A DNA stretch of 6,170 nt from an uncultured Altererythrobacter sp. (GTDB lineage Bacteria > Pseudomonadota > Alphaproteobacteria > Sphingomonadales > Sphingomonadaceae). Below are positions 1 to 4,700 of this stretch, one piece after another. A model generated the notes under the pieces. The model had not been told where the DNA came from. It did no database searches and saw only the letters and a list, made by a program, of their open reading frames with translations. Made by a program: the position numbers and the translations under genes. How positions within the stretch are numbered: position 1 is the first letter of the stretch; each line of letters begins with the position of its first letter. The stretch covers positions 1 through 6,170 of the forward strand of contig CALFEA010000311.1 in NCBI GenBank assembly GCA_937950385.1. Direction: 5' to 3'.

Positions 1-68
1 AAAGCTTCCGCATCGGGTCCGAAAATATCTTGAGTGCCGCGTATCGCTTTTGGTGTGTTGTTTGCCAT
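1..68 (-). CDS. hisS: Histidyl-tRNA synthetase, N-terminal fragment (runs off the left edge)
   Basis: The minus strand reads from an ATG at 68 to the window edge as 22 complete codons, beginning MANNTPKAIRGTQDIFGPDA. The RGTQDI/F block is the characteristic start of bacterial HisS, the class II synthetase that charges tRNA-His in the cytoplasm. Only the extreme N-terminus is present, so the catalytic motifs 1-3 cannot be checked. The start is supported because the conserved RGTQDI block begins about ten residues after it, as usual in the family; no strong Shine-Dalgarno is visible, only a weak AGG-type stretch about 12 bases upstream. The gene is transcribed away from ppa, with a 127-base divergent spacer. 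The call rests on a short but distinctive motif. Confidence 0.8.
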   Translation of the reverse strand, partial: MANNTPKAIRGTQDIFGPDAEA

Positions 69-182
69 GATGGCAATGCGCCTAAAGGGTCAAAGCGCTT
101 GCCGCAATATGCCAGCGGCGTTAATGGCCGCGGCATATGGACGCGAAACCATTCGCGCGCCCCACCGATAACCTAGAATAAA

Positions 183-188
183 GAGGAG
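183..188 (+). promoter_or_regulatory. Shine-Dalgarno of ppa
   Basis: GAGGAG lies seven bases upstream of the ppa ATG and fixes the start. It is one of the two strong ribosome binding sites in the window, the other being that of ctrA. I could not identify a convincing -35/-10 pair in the 127-base hisS-ppa spacer. Confidence 0.75.
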
Positions 189-195
189 CACCCTC

Positions 196-723
196 ATGCG
201 TATCGACAAAATTTCCACGGGCGAAAATCCCCCTGAAGAGCTCAATGTGATTATCGAAGTTCCCACCGGCGGCGAGCCTGTGAAATATGAGTTTGATAAG
301 GAAAGCGGCGCTTTGTTTGTTGACCGCATCCTCCACACACCGATGCGCTATCCGGCCAATTACGGTTTTGTGCCGCATACTTTGTCGCCCGATGGCGACC
401 CGTTGGATGCCTTGGTCATCGCGCGCAGCCCGTTCATTGCAGGCTGCGTAGTCAAGGCGCGCCCAATCGGCGTGCTCAACCTAGAAGATGAGCATGGCGG
501 CGATGAAAAGCTGATTTGCGTGCCGGTGAACACGACCTTCCCATATTACTCAGACGTGGGTGAGACGAAGGATCTGCCGTCTATCATCCTGCAACAAATC
601 GAGCATTTCTTCACCCATTACAAAGACCTAGAGGCAGAAAAATGGGTGCGCGTTGGCAAATGGGGCGATGCCGCAGAGGCCCGCCAAGTTGTGATTGAGG
701 CGATCGAGCGCGCCGGTAACTAG
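196..723 (+). CDS. ppa: Inorganic pyrophosphatase, family I
   Basis: A 175-residue cytoplasmic enzyme that hydrolyses pyrophosphate to two phosphates, pulling nucleotide polymerisation and aminoacylation reactions forward. The length is typical of bacterial hexameric family I enzymes. The metal-binding signature DGDPLDALV lies at residues 66-74, giving D66, D68 and D71. Further conserved active-site residues are visible: E21, K30, E32, R44, Y56, D99, D104 and Y143-K144, matching the E. coli set with an offset of one or two. The start is fixed by a good Shine-Dalgarno, GAGGAG at 183-188, seven bases before the ATG. It is divergent from hisS and convergent with a small membrane-protein gene 15 bases downstream, so it is probably monocistronic. 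Nothing appears truncated or missing. Confidence 0.97.
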   Translation: MRIDKISTGENPPEELNVIIEVPTGGEPVKYEFDKESGALFVDRILHTPMRYPANYGFVPHTLSPDGDPLDALVIARSPFIAGCVVKARPIGVLNLEDEHGGDEKLICVPVNTTFPYYSDVGETKDLPSIILQQIEHFFTHYKDLEAEKWVRVGKWGDAAEARQVVIEAIERAGN

Positions 724-755
724 AAGCGAATGCGGCGATTAAGCCGCGAACGCTT
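724..755. terminator. Hairpin between the convergent genes ppa and the membrane-protein gene; possible bidirectional terminator
   Basis: AAGCG (724-728) pairs with CGCTT (751-755), and GCGGC (732-736) pairs with GCCGC (743-747). The two stems are separated by a 3x3 internal loop (AAT/GAA), and the apical loop is GATTAA. The hairpin begins right after the ppa stop codon and overlaps the 3' end of the opposing gene, a usual place for a shared terminator. Neither strand has a proper U-tract (only TTT at 754-756 on plus), so intrinsic termination would be weak. It may instead protect transcript ends. Confidence 0.45.
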
Positions 756-1131
756 TCCATGCACCTGTCAGCAAAAACGGCAGGCCAATCGCCAATATCC
801 ACAATGCGATGATATCGCGGCGAAAGGCGCCAAGCAGGCTTTTGTCTGCGGCGTCTTCGTCGCTCAGGTCGCGCCAACGCCGTTCGAACCAGCGGCAAGC
901 AGGGATAATCCCAGCGATCAGAACAATCAGAGCGAAATAGGGCATCACCGAGGTGGAGCCTTCTTTCATGGCGTGAACCGTCATGAAAATTTGCAAGCCA
1001 GTATAAACCAGCAGCGCATAAGCGACGTGATCGCTCATAGATTTGCGCCAATCACGGACTTTGCCTTGGACATCTGCGTGTCTTTCAGCAGCCATATGCG
1101 GCGCGGCTTTGCTTGATAGGATGTCATTCAT
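739..1131 (-). CDS. Small three-helix membrane protein of unknown function
   Basis: I do not recognise the family. The 130-residue product has a polar, charged N-terminal tail (about 1-33) and three hydrophobic segments: about 34-54 (HVAYALLVYTGLQIFMTV), 62-82 (VMPYFALIVLIAGIIPAC) and 106-125 (IIALWILAIGLPFLLTG). The short connection after helix 2 is rich in Arg and Trp (RWFERRWRDL) and is followed by an acidic run (DLSDEDAAD). No signal peptidase site or catalytic motif is visible. I chose the ATG at 1131, preceded by a modest purine-rich GGGGAAGAG six bases upstream. The frame stays open upstream to a TTG at 1197, which would add 22 mostly charged residues. The gene converges on ppa and diverges from lptB, so it is probably transcribed alone. 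An inner-membrane location is inferred from hydrophobicity only. Confidence 0.8.
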   Translation of the reverse strand: MNDILSSKAAPHMAAERHADVQGKVRDWRKSMSDHVAYALLVYTGLQIFMTVHAMKEGSTSVMPYFALIVLIAGIIPACRWFERRWRDLSDEDAADKSLLGAFRRDIIALWILAIGLPFLLTGAWKAFAA

Positions 1132-1204
1132 CCGAAGCTCTTCCCCAAATTTCCTCTTCCGACTCGGGAGTGTGTCAAACAAGCGGCTGTCTGGCAAGGG
1201 CGCT

Positions 1205-1220
1205 AACCATATGCGTGGTT
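1205..1220. repeat. Inverted repeat AACCA-N6-TGGTT
   Basis: AACCA (1205-1209) and TGGTT (1216-1220) form a perfect 5-base inverted repeat around TATGCG. Outer GCGC tetramers at 1200-1203 and 1225-1228 could extend it imperfectly. The dyad is of a size seen in operators. No U-tract follows it. It could be chance. Confidence 0.35.
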
Positions 1221-1229
1221 TGGTGCGCT

Positions 1230-1257
1230 ATGTTTGGCGCTCTATTTACGCCAACAT
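1230..1257. repeat. Inverted repeat / hairpin upstream of lptB
   Basis: TTGGCG (1234-1239) pairs with CGCCAA (1249-1254) around the 9-base loop CTCTATTTA. After a single bulged T (1233), ATG (1230-1232) pairs with CAT (1255-1257), making a 9-pair stem. No U-tract follows, so it is not a standard terminator. An operator or a leader structure for lptB are both possible. Confidence 0.4.
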
Positions 1258-1328
1258 GCATAAATCTTGCCAATTTCGATGTTTCGGGGGTTTCTCGGTA
1301 AGAAAGGCCTGCTAAAACACCTCTCACG

Positions 1329-2117
1329 ATGAGCGAAACAGACACCATGCCCGAACCACAAACCGCCACATATGATGCAAATGCGCCTTTGCCCAATGGC
1401 GGTTTGGAAGTCATTTCTATCGCCAAAAGCTACGATAAGCGCGCGGTTCTGTCCGACATATCGCTGACGGTGGGCAAGGGTGAAGTGCTCGGCCTGCTTG
1501 GCCCCAATGGCGCGGGCAAGACGACATGTTTTTACTCCATTATGGGTCTTGTTCGCCCTGACGCGGGCCGCATTTTGATGGATGGCGAAGATGTGACAAA
1601 GCTGCCCATGTATCGCCGCGCGATCCTGGGACTGGGCTATTTGCCGCAGGAAACCAGTATTTTTCGCGGGATGACGGTGGAGCAAAACATCGATTCCGTG
1701 CTGGAAATGGTGGAGCCCGATAAAGACACGCGCGCCCAAGAATTGGAGCGCCTGCTCGATGAATTTGGCCTCGCCCGCCTGCGCTCATCCCCTGCAATGG
1801 CATTGTCAGGCGGTGAACGCCGCCGCTGCGAAATTGCACGCGCTTTGGCTGCAAAACCCTCCATCATGCTGCTCGATGAACCATTTGCCGGAATTGATCC
1901 GCTCTCGATCAGCGATATTCGCGATCTGGTGAAGGATTTGAAAGGGCGCGGCATTGGCGTTTTGATCACTGACCATAATGTGCGCGAAACATTGGATATC
2001 GTCGACCGCGCCTGCATTATATATGGCGGTCAGGTTCTTTTCGCTGGCACGCCAGAGGCTTTGGTGGCCGATGAAAACGTCAAGCGCCTGTATCTTGGCG
2101 AAGGGTTCACGCTTTAG
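1329..2117 (+). CDS. lptB: LPS export ABC transporter ATP-binding protein LptB
   Basis: A 262-residue ABC ATPase, predicted to power lipopolysaccharide extraction from the inner membrane as a dimer with LptF/LptG. Walker A GPNGAGKTT is at 58-66, the Q-loop glutamine at 107 (LPQETSIFRG), the signature LSGGE at 159-163, Walker B IMLLDEP at 179-185 with catalytic E184, and the H-loop histidine at 216 (ITDHNVRET). The LPQETSIFRGM and DHNVRET blocks and the Asp-loop GIDPLSISDI are characteristic of LptB rather than of other ABC ATPases. About 25 extra residues, rich in Pro, Ala and Thr, precede the ABC fold. The start is either this ATG or one at 1347; neither has a clear Shine-Dalgarno, and an in-frame stop just upstream (1299-1301) rules out longer forms. 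rpoN follows after 12 bases. lptA and lptC are not immediately upstream, unlike many proteobacteria. Confidence 0.94.
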   Translation: MSETDTMPEPQTATYDANAPLPNGGLEVISIAKSYDKRAVLSDISLTVGKGEVLGLLGPNGAGKTTCFYSIMGLVRPDAGRILMDGEDVTKLPMYRRAILGLGYLPQETSIFRGMTVEQNIDSVLEMVEPDKDTRAQELERLLDEFGLARLRSSPAMALSGGERRRCEIARALAAKPSIMLLDEPFAGIDPLSISDIRDLVKDLKGRGIGVLITDHNVRETLDIVDRACIIYGGQVLFAGTPEALVADENVKRLYLGEGFTL

Positions 2118-2129
2118 CGGCACGCAATT

Positions 2130-3650
2130 ATGGCGCTCGGCCCCCGCCTTGATTTAAGACAATCCCAATCGCTGGTGATGACGCCGCAATTGCAGCAAGC
2201 GATCAAGCTGCTGGCGGCCTCTAACCTTGAGATCGAGACTTTCATCGGCGAAGCGCTGGAAGCCAATCCGCTGCTGGAGGCAGGCAATGTCAGCCAAGAG
2301 GCGGGCGGCGACACAGGCGAGCCGGACGATATTCCGCGCGAAGAATTTACCGCTGACCAATTGATCGGCCAGGCCAATGGTGAAAGCGACGCGCCGCTCG
2401 ACATCGACAATAGCGCATTGGACCGCGACCGCGATACAGGCGACGGCGTCATCGCTAGCTCTGAAAGCGGCGAATGGGGTTCTGCATCGCTATCTGGCGG
2501 CGTAAGCGGCGGCGATGATGAGCTGACATCTATAGAAGAACGCAGCACGGCCGATTTGACCTTGGCCGACCATTTGCTCGAACAATTGGGCCCCGCTTGC
2601 GCTAGCGACAAGCAAGCCTTTATCGCGCGGCATATTATCGGCCTTTTGGATGAGGCAGGCTATCTCAGCTTTGACCTGCGCGATGTGGCGGAGGATTTGG
2701 GCGTGCTTGTCGCCGAGGTGGAGGCTGCGCTCACCGCTGTGCAAACATTGGAACCCAGCGGTGTGGGCGCACGCGGTCTTGCCGAATGCCTCGCCATTCA
2801 AGCGCGCGAGGCGGATCGTTACGATCCCTGTATTGCGCGGCTGATCGACAACCTTGATTTGCTCGCACGCGGCGAAATCCCGCGCCTTCGCCGAATGTGC
2901 GATGTGGACGAGGAAGACTTCGCTGACATGCTGGGCGAATTGCGCGCCTATGATCCCAAGCCTGGGCTCGCTTTTGGTTCCTCTGCCGCCAGTGCGGTGG
3001 TGCCGGATATTCTTTTGACCACAGGCCGCGATGGCGCATGGGAGATCAAACTTAATGAGGCGACCCTGCCGCGCCTTATCGTCAATCGCGGATATTACGT
3101 CGAATTACGCGAAGGAGCGGCCAGCAAAGAAGCGCAAGGCTGGCTAAAGGAAAAGCTCGCCGATGCGAACTGGTTGATTAAGGCGCTCGATCAGCGTCAA
3201 AAGACGATCCTCAAAACCTCTGCCGAAATCGTGAAACAGCAAGACGGGTTTTTCCGGCGCGGCGTGTCTGAGCTCAAACCGCTCACCTTGCGCGAGGTGG
3301 CCGATGCCATCGAAATGCATGAAAGCACAATCAGCCGCGTTACCAGCAACAAATTCCTGCATTGCGCACGCGGCACGTTTGAATTGAAATATTTCTTCAC
3401 CAGCGGCGTGGCCAAAACCGGCGGTAGTGGCGAAGGCGATGGGGCATCTTCCGAAGCGGTTAAATCGCGCATCAAAGCATTGATTGATGCCGAGGAAGCG
3501 AAGAAGATCCTTTCCGATGACAAGCTGGTCGCCCTATTAAAAGAAGAAGGCTTTGACCTTGCCCGGCGCACGGTCGCCAAATATCGCGAAGCCTTGGGTA
3601 TCGGCTCCAGCGTACAACGCCGCCGCCAAAAGAAGCTCGAGAATTTGTAA
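2130..3650 (+). CDS. rpoN: RNA polymerase sigma-54 factor
   Basis: A 506-residue alternative sigma factor that directs polymerase to -24/-12 promoters opened by AAA+ enhancer-binding activators. Region I (about 1-50) carries the Gln/Leu-rich activator-responsive sequence, with LRQSQSLVMTPQLQQAIKLL followed by NPLLE. Region II (about 51-135) is a long acidic stretch rich in Gly and Ser. The core-binding region follows. The helix-turn-helix lies at about 385-406, containing EMHESTISRV. The RpoN box ARRTVAKYRE, which contacts the -24 element, is at 478-487, and a basic tail (RRRQKK) closes the protein. All hallmark regions are intact. The start sits 12 bases after the lptB stop with only a poor Shine-Dalgarno, suggesting translational coupling. 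No intrinsic terminator is obvious downstream. The hpf and ptsN genes that follow rpoN in many proteobacteria are absent here. Confidence 0.97.
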   Translation: MALGPRLDLRQSQSLVMTPQLQQAIKLLAASNLEIETFIGEALEANPLLEAGNVSQEAGGDTGEPDDIPREEFTADQLIGQANGESDAPLDIDNSALDRDRDTGDGVIASSESGEWGSASLSGGVSGGDDELTSIEERSTADLTLADHLLEQLGPACASDKQAFIARHIIGLLDEAGYLSFDLRDVAEDLGVLVAEVEAALTAVQTLEPSGVGARGLAECLAIQAREADRYDPCIARLIDNLDLLARGEIPRLRRMCDVDEEDFADMLGELRAYDPKPGLAFGSSAASAVVPDILLTTGRDGAWEIKLNEATLPRLIVNRGYYVELREGAASKEAQGWLKEKLADANWLIKALDQRQKTILKTSAEIVKQQDGFFRRGVSELKPLTLREVADAIEMHESTISRVTSNKFLHCARGTFELKYFFTSGVAKTGGSGEGDGASSEAVKSRIKALIDAEEAKKILSDDKLVALLKEEGFDLARRTVAKYREALGIGSSVQRRRQKKLENL

Positions 3651-3683
3651 GAGTGGGCAGGCAGAAAGGCCCCTCGTAACCTT

Positions 3684-3723
3684 CGCGCAACCCTTCTTAG
3701 CAAGAACTTAATGCGCGCAACCC
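3684..3723 (+). repeat. Direct repeat CGCGCAACCC, two copies
   Basis: Exact copies of CGCGCAACCC lie at 3684-3693 and 3714-3723, start to start 30 bases, close to three helical turns. A CtrA-box-like sequence lies between them. A shorter CAACCC also occurs just before the ctrA start (3882-3887). Paired sites on one DNA face could be an operator, but two copies can arise by chance. Confidence 0.45.
3697..3712 (+). promoter_or_regulatory. Candidate CtrA box, distal
   Basis: TTAG, seven bases, then TTAAT resembles the CtrA consensus TTAA-N7-TTAAC with one mismatch in each half. It lies about 175 bases upstream of the ctrA start, near the rpoN end, and would suit autoregulation of a distal promoter. 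Confidence 0.4.
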
Positions 3724-3747
3724 AGTAAAAACCCCTGTTGCTTCAAA

Positions 3748-3752
3748 GACTC
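3748..3752. promoter_or_regulatory. GANTC (CcrM-type methylation) site, distal
   Basis: GACTC matches the recognition sequence of the alphaproteobacterial cell-cycle methyltransferase CcrM. It is the first of two such sites 31 bases apart upstream of ctrA. Methylation state at such sites tunes ctrA transcription in Caulobacter; a CcrM gene is not in this window. Confidence 0.6.
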
Positions 3753-3778
3753 ACATTATCTCACGTGCTGCACGAAGC

Positions 3779-3783
3779 GACTC
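3779..3783. promoter_or_regulatory. GANTC (CcrM-type methylation) site, proximal
   Basis: A second GACTC lies only one base before the proximal CtrA-box-like sequence (3785-3801). The closeness would let adenine methylation and CtrA binding influence each other; this is inference. Confidence 0.6.
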
Positions 3784-3784
3784 A

Positions 3785-3801
3785 TTTACAACATATTAAC
3801 C
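3785..3801 (+). promoter_or_regulatory. Candidate CtrA box, proximal
   Basis: TTTA-CAACATA-TTAACC matches TTAA-N7-TTAAC at eight of nine specified positions with the correct seven-base spacer. It is about 87 bases upstream of the ctrA ATG. If the tentative promoter at 3803-3831 is right, the box sits just upstream of the -35 element, consistent with activation. Confidence 0.55.
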
Positions 3802-3838
3802 TTTTCCGTTCAGACATGGTGTGGTTAATGAACAGCAA

Positions 3839-3878
3839 CCTCTCCTACTGAGGGGTTACCAGCAAATGAAGTAAGAGG
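3839..3878 (+). promoter_or_regulatory. Possible leader hairpin covering the ctrA ribosome binding site
   Basis: CCTCT (3839-3843) can pair with AGAGG (3874-3878) inside the Shine-Dalgarno. After a bulged CC (3844-3845), TACT (3846-3849) pairs with AGTA (3870-3873), leaving a 20-base loop. The same CCTC can pair instead with GAGG at 3850-3853, which would leave the ribosome binding site open. Two mutually exclusive pairings are visible; any regulatory use is inference. Confidence 0.35.
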
Positions 3879-3881
3879 GGG
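3874..3881 (+). promoter_or_regulatory. Shine-Dalgarno of ctrA
   Basis: AGAGGGGG ends six bases before the ATG and fixes the ctrA start. It is strong compared with the sites before lptB, rpoN and trmB. Confidence 0.75.
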
Positions 3882-3887
3882 CAACCC

Positions 3888-4583
3888 ATGCGCGTGCTAC
3901 TGATCGAAGATGAGCCAACAACCGCCAAGGCGATTGAACTTATGCTCACCACTGAAGGTTTTAATGTCTATGCAACTGATCTTGGCGAAGAGGGCCTCGA
4001 TCTGGGTAAGCTGTATGATTATGACATCATATTGCTCGACCTCAATTTGCCAGACATGCATGGTTATGACGTCCTGAAGAAACTGCGCGTTGCCAAGGTG
4101 CAAACGCCAGTGCTTATCCTTTCTGGCATTGCCGAAATGGACAGCAAAATCCGCAGCTTTGGCTTTGGCGCAGATGATTATGTCACCAAGCCTTTCCACC
4201 GCGAAGAGCTGGTTGCCCGCATCCACGCTGTTGTACGCCGTTCAAAAGGTCACAGCCAATCGGTTATCCGCACTGGCAAGCTCGCCGTGAACTTGGATGC
4301 GAAAACTGTTGAAGTCGACAGCGCCCGCGTTCACCTCACCGGTAAAGAATACGCCATGCTTGAGCTGTTAAGCTTGCGCAAAGGCACGACGCTCACCAAG
4401 GAAATGTTCCTCAACCACCTTTACGGCGGCATGGATGAGCCTGAATTGAAAATCATCGATGTGTTCATCTGTAAGCTGCGCAAGAAATTGTCGCTGGCAT
4501 GCGGCGGTGACAATTACATCGAAACAGTCTGGGGACGCGGATATGTGTTGCGCGATCCAGAAGAGGCAGCCGAAGCCGCCTAA
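3888..4583 (+). CDS. ctrA: Cell-cycle response regulator CtrA
   Basis: A 231-residue OmpR/PhoB-type response regulator, the alphaproteobacterial master regulator of cell cycle, division and motility genes. The receiver domain (about 1-120) has the acidic pair D8-E9, phosphoacceptor D51 in [11 protein letters not shown]79 in ILSG, Y98 and K101 in YVTKPF. The winged-helix domain (about 125-225) contains [20 protein letters not shown] and a long block around [20 protein letters not shown] that I recall as nearly identical to Caulobacter CtrA. The protein ends in EEAAEAA; a terminal Ala-Ala is the ClpXP degradation signal of Caulobacter CtrA. The usual phosphorelay partners (CckA, ChpT) are not in the window. 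It is probably transcribed alone from its own region and stopped by the terminator at 4648-4683. In some sphingomonads CtrA is reported to be non-essential and tied more to motility, so its role here may differ from Caulobacter. Confidence 0.97.
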   Translation: MRVLLIEDEPTTAKAIELMLTTEGFNVYATDLGEEGLDLGKLYDYDIILLDLNLPDMHGYDVLKKLRVAKVQTPVLILSGIAEMDSKIRSFGFGADDYVTKPFHREELVARIHAVVRRSKGHSQSVIRTGKLAVNLDAKTVEVDSARVHLTGKEYAMLELLSLRKGTTLTKEMFLNHLYGGMDEPELKIIDVFICKLRKKLSLACGGDNYIETVWGRGYVLRDPEEAAEAA

Positions 4584-4601
4584 AGATTTAACCCAAGCGG
4601 C

Positions 4602-4631
4602 TTGAGCTGGTCCTCTTGGCGCAAATATTCT
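4602..4631 (+). promoter_or_regulatory. Possible promoter upstream of the terminator before trmB
   Basis: TTGAGC (4602-4607) and TATTCT (4626-4631) are 18 bases apart, each matching four of six sigma-70 consensus bases. A transcript from here would begin near 4638 and run at once into the terminator at 4648-4683 before reaching trmB. The match is modest and may be chance. Confidence 0.3.
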
Positions 4632-4647
4632 CCTGTTCAGGGAAATC

Positions 4648-4683
4648 AAAACCCCCTTAGGTCTTTACGCCTGAGGGGGTTTT
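4648..4683 (+). terminator. Rho-independent terminator after ctrA
   Basis: AAAACCCCCTTAGG (4648-4661) pairs with CCTGAGGGGGTTTT (4670-4683) through 14 pairs, one of them a G-T wobble, around the 8-base loop TCTTTACG. A T-rich tract, TTTTCTTTT (4680-4688), follows. The A-run on the other side would also allow termination in the reverse direction. It lies 64 bases after the ctrA stop and 17 bases before the trmB start. Confidence 0.92.
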
Positions 4684-4700
4684 CTTTTAGCGCAGCGGTC

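Larger units (their letters stand above)
1132..1328. promoter_or_regulatory. Divergent intergenic region between the membrane-protein gene and lptB
   Basis: This 197-base spacer must carry promoters in both directions. Toward the membrane-protein gene the minus strand has a perfect TTGACA (1178-1173), but no good -10 at the right distance. A GANTC site (GACTC, 1161-1165) lies about 30 bases upstream of that gene's start. Toward lptB the sequence holds two neighbouring inverted repeats (1205-1220 and 1230-1257, listed separately). No Shine-Dalgarno is visible directly before the lptB start. The exact promoters are not resolved. Confidence 0.5.
3651..3887 (+). promoter_or_regulatory. ctrA promoter and leader region
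   Basis: This 237-base gene-free stretch, AT-richer than its surroundings, separates rpoN from ctrA. It contains a 10-base direct repeat (3684-3693, 3714-3723), two GANTC sites (3748-3752, 3779-3783), two near-consensus CtrA boxes (3697-3712, 3785-3801), a reverse TTAACC half-site (GGTTAA, 3823-3828) and the ctrA Shine-Dalgarno. A tentative weak promoter is TTTCCG (3803-3808) and TAATGA (3826-3831), 17 bases apart, which would start transcription near 3838. Caulobacter ctrA is known to have a GANTC-containing promoter and CtrA autoregulation; that the same logic applies here is inference. Confidence 0.7.

Noticed and set aside
174..179. TAGAAT as a -10 element for ppa
   Set aside because: It is only three bases before the GAGGAG ribosome binding site, so transcription would start within or after that site; no -35 is present at the right distance.
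730..1116. 128-residue plus-strand open frame over the membrane-protein gene
   Set aside because: It is antisense to a better candidate with coherent transmembrane segments and a start site. Its product is low-complexity, with no domain and no ribosome binding site.
1242..1739. 165-residue minus-strand open frame over lptB
   Set aside because: It is a shadow of the clear LptB coding frame, and its His/Arg-rich composition is typical of antisense translation.
2114..2611. 165-residue minus-strand open frame over the start of rpoN
   Set aside because: The Ser/Pro-rich product is the antisense reading of the acidic, Gly/Ser-rich RpoN region II; no motif or start signal.
3197..3703. 168-residue minus-strand open frame over the end of rpoN
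   Set aside because: It is antisense to the conserved helix-turn-helix and RpoN box, and its product shows no recognisable domain.
4602..4700. Extended trmB from a TTG start
   Set aside because: The extension would translate the intrinsic terminator, and the conserved TrmB N-terminus begins after the ATG at 4701.
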